Part shown: in pieces, positions 1 to 10,300 of the stretch
How the letters are laid out: every line of letters begins with the position of its first letter
How positions within the stretch are numbered: position 1 is the first letter of the stretch
NCBI GenBank assembly: GCA_017614995.1
Contig: JAGAAX010000062.1
Span: 20,621-84,620 of the forward strand
DNA length: 64,000 bases
DNA from: Spirochaetaceae bacterium
GTDB taxonomy: Bacteria; Spirochaetota; Spirochaetia; Treponematales; Treponemataceae
Reading direction: 5' to 3'
Notes under the pieces: model-generated
Told to the model about the DNA's origin: nothing
Databases searched by the model: none
Seen by the model: only the letters and a program-made list of their open reading frames with translations
Program-made: the position numbers and the translations under genes

Positions 1-15
1 TCATAACAGACACTT

Positions 16-45
16 CCCGCAGCGCAACCCCTGCGGGATTTTTTT
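16..45 (+). terminator. Rho-independent terminator of an upstream gene
   Basis: CCCGCAG (16-22) pairs with CTGCGGG (31-37) around an 8-nt loop, followed at once by A and seven T. The orientation fits a plus-strand gene ending just before the window. Confidence 0.75.
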
Positions 46-76
46 GCATGCAGCAAGTAATATTCCATGCATACAG

Positions 77-230
77 CTTATTGCAAATTTGCATATTGCC
101 GATTGCGTCCGTACTATAAGCAATATGCACAAACGCAACCGGCTTATTGCAAAGCTGCATATTGCCGATTGCGTCCGTACTACAAGCAATATGCACAATT
201 GCAACCGACTTATTGCTTGTACGCAAACGG
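77..230. repeat. 66-bp tandem repeat, two full copies plus a partial third
   Basis: Copies lie at 77-142 and 143-208, with a degenerate third start at 209-230; each begins CTTATTGC. Each full copy contains the inverted pair GCATATTGC...GCAATATGC (91-99/120-128 and 157-165/186-194), so every unit can fold into a hairpin. Short accidental reading frames run through it on both strands, but none looks like a protein. It sits directly upstream of the toxin-antitoxin promoter. Confidence 0.8.
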
Positions 231-262
231 CAAGAATAGTCTTTATTTCCTGATAAAATGTA

Positions 263-271
263 TGTTATAAT
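263..271 (+). promoter_or_regulatory. Extended -10 promoter of the toxin-antitoxin pair
   Basis: TGTTATAAT is an extended -10 element; no good -35 is visible about 17 bp upstream. It places transcription start near 278, which rules out the in-frame ATG at 258 and supports the ATG at 306. Confidence 0.5.
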
Positions 272-305
272 TAAAATATCAAAACTTAAAGATAGAGGTA
301 GGCAA

Positions 306-539
306 ATGCTTGTTTTACCAGCATACTACGACGGCAATTCCGTAAAAACTGTAGATGATTATAAATTCTCAAAAAATCAAAAGCTGATGATTACAGTTTT
401 AGATGAAACCGAAGAGAAAGAATTAAATGGGCTAAAATCTTTACGCGGCAGTCTTTCAAAATATGCCAACCCGGATTTGATTAAAAACGAAAAAACAGCA
501 TGGAGCAAGGCTATGGGAGAAAAGCATGGTTTACGCTGA
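306..539 (+). CDS. Antitoxin partner of a PIN-domain toxin
   Basis: This is a 77-residue protein starting Met-Leu-Val-Leu-Pro, a type often found just before PIN toxins: a short beta-rich N-terminus containing YYDGNSV and an acidic linker. I chose the ATG at 306 because AGAGGTAGG lies a few bases upstream, while the in-frame ATG at 258 precedes the -10 box. The 3' end overlaps the PIN gene by 14 bp, as expected for a co-translated antitoxin-toxin pair. By family precedent it should neutralise the toxin and may repress the shared promoter. I cannot assign a named DNA-binding fold from the sequence alone. Confidence 0.65.
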   Translation: MLVLPAYYDGNSVKTVDDYKFSKNQKLMITVLDETEEKELNGLKSLRGSLSKYANPDLIKNEKTAWSKAMGEKHGLR

Positions 540-885
540 TGCTAATTGCCTTTTACGTTTCATTCTGAATGACAATCAAGAAATGGCAGATTATACAGAA
601 AATCTTTTGAACACGCAGGAAGTTTATTTATTGCATGAAGTTCTTTGTGAGATGGTGTATGTACTGAGGAGTGTTTATCAGACAAAAAGAAAAGATATAA
701 ACAACAAACTTTCTGCTTTGCTTGATTATTTAACAATAAATGATTCTGATATTATGAAAAAGGCATTGCAGTTCTATGAAGAGACAAGCCTTGATTTTGT
801 AGATTGTATTCTCCTTTCATATTTCAAAACTAACAGTATTCAGATAGCAACTTTTGATAAGAAACTTAAGAATAAACTGAAATAA
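526..885 (+). CDS. PIN-domain ribonuclease toxin (VapC-like)
   Basis: The 119-residue protein has the PIN acidic set: Asp5 in YADAN at the N-terminus, Glu in the EVLCEMVYVL helix near residue 42, Asp in LDFVDCILLSY near 90, and Asp in the terminal TFDKKL. PIN toxins of type II systems are Mg2+-dependent RNases that cut tRNA, rRNA or mRNA and stop translation. The start ATG has GGGAG six bases upstream, inside the antitoxin gene, and the two genes overlap by 14 bp. It converges with the caspase gene that ends at 903. Target RNA is unknown. Confidence 0.8.
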   Translation: MVYADANCLLRFILNDNQEMADYTENLLNTQEVYLLHEVLCEMVYVLRSVYQTKRKDINNKLSALLDYLTINDSDIMKKALQFYEETSLDFVDCILLSYFKTNSIQIATFDKKLKNKLK

Positions 886-902
886 TAACAAATTTCAAAG
901 AG

Positions 903-3900
903 TTATGGTCTTAAAACAGGATTTTTATTCTCTACTGTTTGGATGATTTGAACTGATTCTAAAATCAAACCTGAAGCACCTTTGTTCACATGTTCTGTAG
1001 GCGAGTTATCAACTATAACCCAATCTTCGACAGGAGATTTTTTCCAAATACTCTGTCGATATCCATTTTCTTTACTTATTTGAGAAACTTCCTGACCTAC
1101 ATAATATATCAAACCGTCAAGTCCAATCTGCCCTTTTTTTAACAAATCTGCATTTCCATTAAGACCGTCAAGTACAGCATGGGTAAAAAGTCCATGATTT
1201 AAAGAATCGTATTCAACTGAATACTGAATATCTGAAGATGATGAAATAACTGAAATACCTGTATTATCATTTGTGAACCTTTCAAAAACGAAATCATCTA
1301 TAATAGAACCAGATTGACATGTATCGAGAAGTAGTAAGACATTTTTTGCCTGAATTTTAGAAAATATCTCGCCAAAGAAATCTTTTGAAAATCCTTTGTT
1401 GCAAAGTTCTTCTACAGAATTACTTTGTAAATCGGCTGGAATAAAATAATAATCACCATCTTGCATTGTTCCATGACCAGAAAGGAAAAATACAAATACA
1501 TCTTCCGGCTTAATTTTTGAAGACAAATTGTCAAATATAGATGAAATATTAGATTTTGTTACATTTTTATCTGTTATTACTGAGACAGATATATCTTTAT
1601 ACATTGAGCCACTTTTGTTTTTAAAAAAATCTGCTATAGACTCAGCATCAGGAACAGCCCATTTTAACGAAGTGAAATCTTTTGATTTATACTCATTAAT
1701 ACCCACCGATAGCACATACAAATTTGGTTGATTTGTTTTTCCAAACCAAGTAATCTTAATTTCAGCAGGTTGGCTTTTTATTTTCCCAGAAGCATCATAG
1801 GCAAATGCCTGAATTATATTTTCACCATTCTCTAAAACTACATCGCAAGAAATAGTAGACGTTTTTCCATATGAACACGTTTTTTCAATCAAGTATGAAC
1901 GTCCATTAATTGAAATATGTATACTACCAATACCACCACCAGTATCTTTTACAATACAATTTAGTTTTACAGTTCTTTTTTTTGATACAGAATCTTTTTG
2001 CAGAAAACTTATATTAGGAGCCAGAATTTTTTCCAGAAACATCTTTTGTTTCAAAATAAGTGCTTGTTTATCATCAATATTACTTTTTCCAGAAAGTCTT
2101 TCCATAACGATATCCGGTCTGTAAAGTACTTTATACATCTGCGACAATTCAATTACTTTCATTCTATCTACAATGTGAATAAATTTATTTATACCAGTCT
2201 CGCTGCCCATAAAAAATCCGTCAGGTGTATAAGTTATCCAATCACCATCTTTATTTCCTATTGTGCAAGTTAAAAGTTCTCCTGTTTCAACAGAAAAGCA
2301 TTTTAATATACCACCTGCATCTCTACAAATAAAATGCTTATCATCATTTACAAAATAATATTCCCCTGCTTCTCCTGTTTTGAATACTCTTAATAATTTT
2401 TCTGTTTCAAAGTCAAAAAGCTGAACCTCGTTTCTCCCATTTCCTAATGCAAAATATTTATTATTATTGGAAAAGACTCCTCTTCCACAGCCACTAAAAT
2501 GCTTTATTTCATTCCAAGTCGCTGTATCATAAATCACATAATCCCCTGCTTTGGCATGATTCTGTCTTGCCATATAAGAGTCATCAGAAGAAACAGTAAT
2601 AAAGTAATCTTTTGTTTTAATTAATATTCCTTTTCTAAAATCCATTATATATGATTTTTCATGATACGAATCAGAAATTATAAAATTACCTTTTGGACTT
2701 ATATATTCCGTAAAACACAATCCAGCATCTGCTTCATAGTAGCCAAGATATTCCTTTTTTTGCAAATTATAAATATGAATATCATTGCCATCCCTGATAG
2801 CAGTCATTTCTGTATTTGAATTCTCTATCAATACAGGGAGACCTGAAATTTCATTTAGTTGAAATTGTTGAATTTCATCAGGGGTTGAAAAAAGACGAAC
2901 AACCAGTTCCTTTTTATTATCATTCGAAATTACATCAAAAATACCGTCCCTTGAAATTGAATATAAAGTAACTGCTTCCCAGTTATTAAGCATTTGTATT
3001 GGTTTCATTGTACTTACATCAAAGAAAGAACCGCCAGCCCCATCATACAGAATATTTAATTCAGGTATATACTGAATAGAATTCAGTTCTGAGGCACCTT
3101 TAATTTTCCCAATTATACTTCCATCCTGAATTGAGCGTATTTCTATATCTCTATAACATCCAACAGTGTAGGTATCTTTATTTTGAAAAGCAATTCTGTC
3201 AGACAGAAACGTCTGTTTCTTTTCAAATACAGTTGTTTTATTTGTCAGATAGTCCCAAATAGTAATGTTGTTATCGTCATAATGCAGAAGAAAAAGAAAA
3301 TTCTCATAGGGATAAAACTTTATATCATACAAAACTTTTTCACCACTTATCGAATTAATTATTTTTCCTGTTGAAATATCAACAACAGAAATGCGCTGTC
3401 GTCTATCTGATGTTTTATCTTCTAAAGTATAATAATATGCCAAATATTTCCCATCATAAGAAATATCAAGTTTGGAAGAATGATTTTCAACTTGTATAGT
3501 TTTATCAATCTCTTTAGATTCAATATTCCAGAATACTACTGTATTTTTTACACCATCTTTGCCAGACTTACTTGTTATAGTTGCAATCGTCTTTGAATCT
3601 GGAGAAAATTTAAGCTCGTAAAATAGGCTGAAATCTCTTTTTCCATCAAGAATAAAAAGTCTTTCCTTCGTTTTGGAATCATAAATACTTATTTTTTTAC
3701 CATGCTGTTCCGCAACTGCCAGGTATTTATTATTCGGGGAACATGCAACATATAAGCTTCCATCTCTTCGATCAGAATCATTTAAATCTATTTCCAATTC
3801 ATACTCTTTACCTGTAGCAAATTCTAATACTACAGGTTTCATACCTTTATTGATATACAAACAGGCACTTCCATCCGGGTATAAATCTGCATTATTTTCT

Positions 3901-4187
3901 TCAGACTTAAATTTTGTTATACTTTTTAATAATAAGCCTGTTGAAACTTCATATATACGAATATTCTCTTCATCTGCACAAAAAAGATATTTATTATCAA
4001 TGCTATATTTTAAAATTGTTACACTTCCTGTAACTCCTTCTTGCACTACAAATTCTGGTACATTTTCTTTAGCATTATTTTTTAAGGAAAGTTCCATCAT
4101 TTTTTTAGGAGCTATCGGGAAAAGTGCTGGATAAAAAAGATTCTCAACAAAAAAACATAGTACAAAAAGTATTATTATTTTTTTCAT
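903..4187 (-). CDS. Exported beta-propeller protein with C-terminal caspase (C14) domain
   Basis: The protein has 1094 residues from the ATG at 4187, which is preceded by GGGAG; a TTG four codons upstream is less likely. Order: an N-terminal hydrophobic signal or anchor (about residues 3-25), a long stretch of WD40-like blades (about 40-660, many D/N-x-K-Y-L-A-type turns and W-D/I-W motifs), a beta-sandwich-like linker, then a caspase-fold domain starting at LYVLSVGINEY. The catalytic dyad is visible: His905 in LSGHG and Cys957 in DTCQSGS, 52 residues apart as usual for C14. Caspase-like proteases in bacteria often act as death effectors or activate partners by cleavage. It is last in the eight-gene minus-strand cluster. 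The signal sequence implies an envelope location, which is unusual for such an effector. Confidence 0.85.
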   Translation of the reverse strand: MKKIIILFVLCFFVENLFYPALFPIAPKKMMELSLKNNAKENVPEFVVQEGVTGSVTILKYSIDNKYLFCADEENIRIYEVSTGLLLKSITKFKSEENNADLYPDGSACLYINKGMKPVVLEFATGKEYELEIDLNDSDRRDGSLYVACSPNNKYLAVAEQHGKKISIYDSKTKERLFILDGKRDFSLFYELKFSPDSKTIATITSKSGKDGVKNTVVFWNIESKEIDKTIQVENHSSKLDISYDGKYLAYYYTLEDKTSDRRQRISVVDISTGKIINSISGEKVLYDIKFYPYENFLFLLHYDDNNITIWDYLTNKTTVFEKKQTFLSDRIAFQNKDTYTVGCYRDIEIRSIQDGSIIGKIKGASELNSIQYIPELNILYDGAGGSFFDVSTMKPIQMLNNWEAVTLYSISRDGIFDVISNDNKKELVVRLFSTPDEIQQFQLNEISGLPVLIENSNTEMTAIRDGNDIHIYNLQKKEYLGYYEADAGLCFTEYISPKGNFIISDSYHEKSYIMDFRKGILIKTKDYFITVSSDDSYMARQNHAKAGDYVIYDTATWNEIKHFSGCGRGVFSNNNKYFALGNGRNEVQLFDFETEKLLRVFKTGEAGEYYFVNDDKHFICRDAGGILKCFSVETGELLTCTIGNKDGDWITYTPDGFFMGSETGINKFIHIVDRMKVIELSQMYKVLYRPDIVMERLSGKSNIDDKQALILKQKMFLEKILAPNISFLQKDSVSKKRTVKLNCIVKDTGGGIGSIHISINGRSYLIEKTCSYGKTSTISCDVVLENGENIIQAFAYDASGKIKSQPAEIKITWFGKTNQPNLYVLSVGINEYKSKDFTSLKWAVPDAESIADFFKNKSGSMYKDISVSVITDKNVTKSNISSIFDNLSSKIKPEDVFVFFLSGHGTMQDGDYYFIPADLQSNSVEELCNKGFSKDFFGEIFSKIQAKNVLLLLDTCQSGSIIDDFVFERFTNDNTGISVISSSSDIQYSVEYDSLNHGLFTHAVLDGLNGNADLLKKGQIGLDGLIYYVGQEVSQISKENGYRQSIWKKSPVEDWVIVDNSPTEHVNKGASGLILESVQIIQTVENKNPVLRP

Positions 4188-4204
4188 AAAAACTCCCAAT
4201 AAAA

Positions 4205-4870
4205 CTAATCTGTAAATAAACTAAAAGATACATTTGCCATTGTTCTGTTTCGTATTTGAATCATATATGGTTTTGAATTTTGAGGTATAAAACTTATAAT
4301 ATCATTTTCTTTTCCTTCTACCGTAATCTTTCCAGACGCATCGTAAATACTAATATCAAATTTCACTTCATTTAAAACTTTGACATAAATTTGAGCTTTT
4401 TTTCCTTCTATAAAAGGGATTTTATAAGAGTTACATCCATCATTTCCATATATAAAGCTGTCTATGCTTTTCGGTCCCTGTAATGCACCTTTTTTCTTAG
4501 AAAGCTTACCTTCTATTTTCTTTATCCATTTATCAAAAGTAGAATCTTTGCCTATTAAATATAGTGCATCAGAAAAAATCGAATTTGGCGACAACGAAAA
4601 ATTGTCTTCCACTGTTGTTTTAGAAATAGTTCCTGCACGATGCTCTTCAATATCGAAATGTTTAATATTTACATCTGCAAGAATTTCGACAGCCTCTAAT
4701 AAAGCTTGTGGAGATTCCATCTCATAACCATATTGTGCAAGATCATTTGCAAGTTTTATTTTTAGAAGAGAATTCGTACTATAAGAATTTGTATTTTTTT
4801 CTTCGGAAAATACCGAAGCTATACAAATAAACATTAGAAAAAAAATACAGTGATAAAAATACTTGCTCAT
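4205..4870 (-). CDS. Exported protein of unknown function in the caspase/TIR cluster
   Basis: The 221-residue protein has an N-terminal signal peptide (hydrophobic residues about 5-20, then FSEEKN). The middle is helical and lysine-rich. The last about 80 residues look like an all-beta sandwich resembling bacterial pre-peptidase C-terminal domains (ISIYDASGKI, PYMIQIRN). The start has AAGGAGA seven bases upstream. It lies 17 bp before the caspase gene and 23 bp after the second TIR gene, so co-transcription is very likely. An accessory, adaptor or substrate of the protease partners is plausible, but I recognise no family. Confidence 0.6.
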   Translation of the reverse strand: MSKYFYHCIFFLMFICIASVFSEEKNTNSYSTNSLLKIKLANDLAQYGYEMESPQALLEAVEILADVNIKHFDIEEHRAGTISKTTVEDNFSLSPNSIFSDALYLIGKDSTFDKWIKKIEGKLSKKKGALQGPKSIDSFIYGNDGCNSYKIPFIEGKKAQIYVKVLNEVKFDISIYDASGKITVEGKENDIISFIPQNSKPYMIQIRNRTMANVSFSLFTD

Positions 4871-4893
4871 ACAAATGTCTCCTTATATTTTTC

Positions 4894-7329
4894 TCAGTCA
4901 TTATCCAAAGGTAATGTAAGTATAATATTATCATATTTATCAAGATAGAAAATGTCAAATTTTCCTTTTTCATTTTCTTTTGAATAAAATCTAACAATTT
5001 GCTTATTGAAAGCATAATTTCCATCTTTCGAATAATATGCACCTTCTGTAAGATATGTATCATCAAGGTTTTGACAACCTACATAGTAAGCATAATTATC
5101 ATTGGGAGCTGTGAATTCTCCATTTTTATCCTTAAATGATTCATATAAACGAAGACTGCTTGGAGAGAATAAAGAAATATATTCAGAAAAACCAAGATTT
5201 ACACTATCTGACAGATTGCCCTGTTCAGAAAAAAATTGAGCAAAATATAACATACCATCATTAGTATAAGAAAAACAAGCTGTAGAAAAACCGTCTTTAT
5301 CTGAATATTTTCCATCCTTATAATGAGATATTATCTTATTAGATCCAGAATATTTTATTTGAGTTGTTAATGTTTCGCCATTGGCATTCTCATGGATTTC
5401 TGCAGATAACCTACCATATAAATCATATTCATTCATGATTTTTTCTTGGATAGGATAATCTGAAATTCTTTCTATCATATTGCAATAAAAAGATTCTTCG
5501 TCTTGATATTCATAGTTTACAGAACAAAGCTTTTCTCCAAGCTGTGAAAAATATATTTTTTTTATTGGAGATTGGTAATTGGATAAATGAGTCATTTCTT
5601 CATGAACAGATGTTATTTTTTGGATTAATAAATCATTCTCATATTCTATTATTGTTTTTGGAACGCCCTTCTCTGTATTTTCAAAAAAATACTTTTTAAC
5701 AATTTCTGATTTATTAATAAATGGGTTGTCATTTTTTTTACGAAACAATTGTTCTGTTAAATATTTTTTCTCATCATACTTGTTTTGAACAGAATATGCG
5801 GAACAACTAAGCGCATTAAGTGGTTTATTATCAGCATCAAAAAAAGATATAGAGCAAATTATTTCACCATTATTATCATCCCATAAAATTTTAGAAGCAG
5901 AATAATTACGCACAGGATTCAGAGAAGGACAATTTGTTTTGTCAACAAAACAAATTCCCGCTAAATTATGAGAGTTGTAAAAGTATTGTTTTTTATAAAT
6001 ATCAGATAATGACGGTATATATGAATAAAGATAAGTCTGTGACGCGATACGTCCCATATCATCATATTCATTTATAACACCTTTTATACCATTTCTGTCT
6101 GAAACAGCTTGATTATTTTTATTATTGAAAAAAACTTTCTTCTCAAAACCATTCTCATCATAAAATGCTGTACAACGAAAAATTGCACCACTCTCATTGA
6201 ATATTTTTTCTTCAGGTGTTTTAAAATCAGCTCTTTCTGCATTATCACTTTCTACAATATCTGAAAAAAATAAACAGGCATCAGAAAGTATATTGTTTGA
6301 AAGACTCTTTTCAATTTCATCATCTGAATTATAATAAAACTCAATTCTTGAATTATGATTATTCTTTTCCCATACATACTTTAGTTTAACAATACATGAT
6401 TTTTTTATATCAGATTCAAAATCATTATCCAAAAAAATACAACTAGCCTCATTTAATGCCCATTTTTCTTTATGCGCAGTGGGGAAAAAAGCATTTTTAT
6501 ATGAATAAAAGGCAATACTAGGAAAATTATGTTTTTCAGTCCAAAAAGCATAGGAAGAAGGAATTCCAGATGAATTAGCGTAAACAAGTTTTATAGGCCG
6601 CAAGAAACGGGTTGTTATTTCATAATGAAAAGGAATGGAAGAAATTTGATTTCTTCGTAGAGGATAAATTCCTTCTGGAATTCCCCAACGGCTAATATAA
6701 TCAGCATAATATCTAGTATGAGGTGTAATATACCAGATAACAAGACCGATAAAACAAGCTGTCAACGTACCTATTACACTCCAAACCGCTGTTATTCTAT
6801 TTTTACGAACTTTTTCACGCTTGTAGATTTCATCAAATTTTACATCAAGCAGGTTTGCAAGAACACCGACAAAAGCCTTCCACTTGCCGTCACGAAGTAC
6901 GCTTACACCGTTTATTGTATCTTTACCGCTGTCACCGAATAGGCTCGGAACATAGCAGTTGTTCAAACTCTCGCGTTCTATTTCACCTTCAATAATATAA
7001 GGAATTATGTCATTGAAGGAATGTCCTAGTAAAAGGAAGTTTTTTACTTCAAGTTCAACATAAGGTGATTTTGCAGAATTTGGAGAGCAGATTACTATAA
7101 GTTTTTTGGAATCAGCAAGTTCCCGGCTCAAGGCATTTTCTACAGTATCACCAGGCACAATATCACCTTGGTCAAGAAAAACATGGATTTTTTCAGGAAT
7201 CTCCTCATACTGCTTTTGTAAAACAGCCGGAAGTTTATAGCGTTCAAGCTTTTTCCAGAGAGCCTTTGCAACTTTCTCATCTTTTGAGCTGTAACTTATA
7301 AATGCAGAATAAGTGTAATCTTTAGCCAT
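4894..7329 (-). CDS. Membrane TIR-domain protein with YD/RHS-like repeats (shorter paralogue)
   Basis: This 811-residue protein starts with a TIR domain: box 1 YSAFISYSSKDEKVA (about 7-21), a box-2-like VFLDQGDIVPGD (50-61), the strand LIVICSPNSAK, then Tyr90-x3-Glu94 where NADase TIRs have Trp-x3-Glu. One TM helix follows at about 180-200 after a basic KREKVRKNR stretch, giving TIR inside and the rest outside. The ectodomain has irregular repeats of the Y-x-D-x-x-G/N type (YDDMGRI, YDLYGRL). TIR domains cleave NAD or make signalling nucleotides, or act as adaptors. It starts four bases after the stop of its larger paralogue, whose last codons provide the ribosome site, so the pair is translationally coupled. 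Confidence 0.85.
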   Translation of the reverse strand: MAKDYTYSAFISYSSKDEKVAKALWKKLERYKLPAVLQKQYEEIPEKIHVFLDQGDIVPGDTVENALSRELADSKKLIVICSPNSAKSPYVELEVKNFLLLGHSFNDIIPYIIEGEIERESLNNCYVPSLFGDSGKDTINGVSVLRDGKWKAFVGVLANLLDVKFDEIYKREKVRKNRITAVWSVIGTLTACFIGLVIWYITPHTRYYADYISRWGIPEGIYPLRRNQISSIPFHYEITTRFLRPIKLVYANSSGIPSSYAFWTEKHNFPSIAFYSYKNAFFPTAHKEKWALNEASCIFLDNDFESDIKKSCIVKLKYVWEKNNHNSRIEFYYNSDDEIEKSLSNNILSDACLFFSDIVESDNAERADFKTPEEKIFNESGAIFRCTAFYDENGFEKKVFFNNKNNQAVSDRNGIKGVINEYDDMGRIASQTYLYSYIPSLSDIYKKQYFYNSHNLAGICFVDKTNCPSLNPVRNYSASKILWDDNNGEIICSISFFDADNKPLNALSCSAYSVQNKYDEKKYLTEQLFRKKNDNPFINKSEIVKKYFFENTEKGVPKTIIEYENDLLIQKITSVHEEMTHLSNYQSPIKKIYFSQLGEKLCSVNYEYQDEESFYCNMIERISDYPIQEKIMNEYDLYGRLSAEIHENANGETLTTQIKYSGSNKIISHYKDGKYSDKDGFSTACFSYTNDGMLYFAQFFSEQGNLSDSVNLGFSEYISLFSPSSLRLYESFKDKNGEFTAPNDNYAYYVGCQNLDDTYLTEGAYYSKDGNYAFNKQIVRFYSKENEKGKFDIFYLDKYDNIILTLPLDND

Positions 7330-7332
7330 ATT

Positions 7333-10300
7333 TCATTTCCAAAAATTCGTGAAATAAGCATTATTCAAATCCAACTTCTTTAACTGTACAATAATAGGTT
7401 GATTCAGCAACTTTTCATATTTTGAATCTATGTAATCTATTCTCTCTTTTGAAAAATATACTTCATAACACCTATCATCTTCTATACGTAGATATAAAAA
7501 ACCATAAGGCTGCTGATACTCATATAATGTATGAAAATTCTGAGATTCTACTATTTTAAAATTATTACCAAATTTTTCTTTTATTTCATCAAAAGTCATC
7601 TCAAATATAGGGATATCTATTTTTCCTTTGTAATCATTTCGAATATTTATTAATTGTAAATATGTATAAAAATATATGTCCAAAGTTATGTAAAAAACAC
7701 CGCCACCATAATTCATAGTATCAAAAGAAGTTTCACCAGTAAAAAATGGCATTCGCTTTTTTATAACATCATTTTCTGCTATTGAATTTAATCCATTAAT
7801 CATTCCAAGTTTTAACGAAACATAACAATGATCCAATATGTCAGTCTTTTCCTCAACATCATTATACAATTCATCATGTATCGGATTCCAATTTCCATCT
7901 TCATATAACAATTCATATTTATTTCCAGTATCATATCTGATTATTTCGCGGGTCGGATTCCAATTTCCACATTCATATAACTTTTCTATTGAATAGCCAT
8001 CATAAAACTCATTTTCTTTTACACGATTGCCATCTATATAAAGGGTTTCTCTTTTATATCCATCATTCTTAATCCAAATCTCCCGAACACGTTCTCCATT
8101 ATCATAAAAAGTTTCCAGTTTGTTACCATCAGAAAAATTACTTATTGTATGAATGAGTTCCTCGTCTTCAAACAATTCCTCACTCTTATATCCATCATTA
8201 GAATTATAAATCTCTCGAACACGTTTCCCATCTTCATAAAACAGCTCTTTTGTGTACCCATCGGCAAAACAACTTATTGTATGTACAATATTTCCATTCT
8301 CATAGAATATATCTCGCTCTTGACCATCTTGCAAAAGTAAATGAAGTACATAAGTATCTTTTTTTGAATCATATTTCCATTCTAATTGATTACCTAATTC
8401 AGCATTTTTATCATAAAAAGTTTTTTTAATAAGATTTTTATGGGTATCATATTCATAATAAACAATTGCATAATAATGGAATTCCCAAATATCCGCTAAT
8501 TCAATTATTTCACTAAGCTGAGCATGGCGTAGAGTTTCATCAAAAAATTCTTCTTTGATTATTTGCCCATACTCATTGTATTCATAACAGACCTGTGCAT
8601 AGTTATCTCCACATTTTGTCAGCCTATTATTTTTATCAAAATAGCTTATTTTTGTTACATTATTATTATCATCATATTCTCTTTTTATTATGCAGAATGG
8701 ATCTAATGGCTCTTTTTTTGAATTATACCGTTTTTGATAGATTTCATTACCTTTGTCATCATATTCATATTCTATATATGCATATCCATACGAAGTATCA
8801 CAAAGCTTTTGTTTTTCAGAATCACTATAATAAGCAGAAGATATACAATTACCAAATTTATCATATTTATGTTCAGAAACAGCAAAGCCATACCAAATAA
8901 TTACAGGTTTGTTATCTATATCAAAATATGATACACCTATTTTATTACCATAAGCGTCAAAATCAATTTTTTTAGAAAAATGCCCAAATTTGGTAAGAGC
9001 AGGCTTTCTATTTCTATCAAAATTCTTTTCCTCAACAATGTTTCCTAACTTATCATATTCATATGTAGTAATTGCTATATTTTCCCAACTTTCTTTTAAC
9101 GTTTTGAAATCAGTGTCAAAATAACGGACTTCTTTAACCTCGTTTTCATCGTTATAAAGAAACTCAGCTTTTGCGAATTCTCCTGACCCAAGAACCGGTA
9201 ATCCATTTTGATCAAAAAAACATTCAAATTCTATAAAACCTTTGTCATTATAGGATATTGTTGCCTTGTGCCATCCTGAGTCACCATAATCGACAGGTTT
9301 TTCATCGCTATCATAACAGGAACTTTCTATGCAATTGCCATATAAATCAAATAGCCTTTTAGAAATAGCAAATCCATCTTCATTCAAACATAAAACATTG
9401 TTTTCATCATAATAATATCTTGTAATAATATTTACATTCTCATTTTTATCATAACTAACTTTTTCGATAGCATATTTATCACTATTACAGATATACCCAC
9501 CATTTTTATCATGAAAAGAAGTAGATATACGGCGCCCCAAATCGTCATATTCATATTCTATATAAGCAATTCCTTCATAATTGGGATATATAGCACCAGA
9601 GTCATCACAAAATGTTTCTCTAATTAAATTTCCATTTTGATACTCATAAACTGTTACTATAGCACCATTCCAATCTCGTATCGGTTTCCCATCTGAATTT
9701 ACATACATTAATTTACAGATATTAAAATTATCATCATATTCATAAAAGTATCCAGCCATTCCATCTTTTAGTGGCTGTCTATAAAATAGAACCTCATTAT
9801 TCGTAATGCTACTATCATTTCTGTATCCTAAATACCAAGTTTGTACAGGTCTTCCCAGTTCATCCAAAACAAATTCCACACCTGCTGTACCATCTTTATC
9901 CTTTGCAGGATGCTCAGCTCCATGAGATCCAAAAAACAGTTCTCTAACAACATAACCCGCTTCATTGCGTTCAAATTTTTTAGATTTTATATTTGCAGTT
10001 CCACCCTCAGCATTTACTGCTTCAAGCCATGATAAATCTGCATTAAAGCTGGTAGGACTGCCAGTAGCACTTTTAAAATCTATGACAGATCCCTGCTGCT
10101 CATAGACATTTCTTACTATAATAGTATTATTTGCATTTTTAAGTATACGCGCCTGTAACAACCCTGTTGATCCGTTATATTCAAATTCTGACAATAATTC
10201 TTTAGAATTCTTGACACTATTTACAGGTATGATTCTTTTTAATTTTCCATCTATATAATCAAAACGATAATACTTTTCTCTACCTTTTAGCTCTTCCTCT

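Noticed and set aside
77..230. Integron attC sites next to a toxin-antitoxin pair
   Set aside because: The 66-bp units have hairpins, but no R'/R'' boxes (GTTRRRY / RYYYAAC) are found, and no integrase is in the window.
77..230. CRISPR array
   Set aside because: Only two full units, adjacent with no spacers, and no cas genes.
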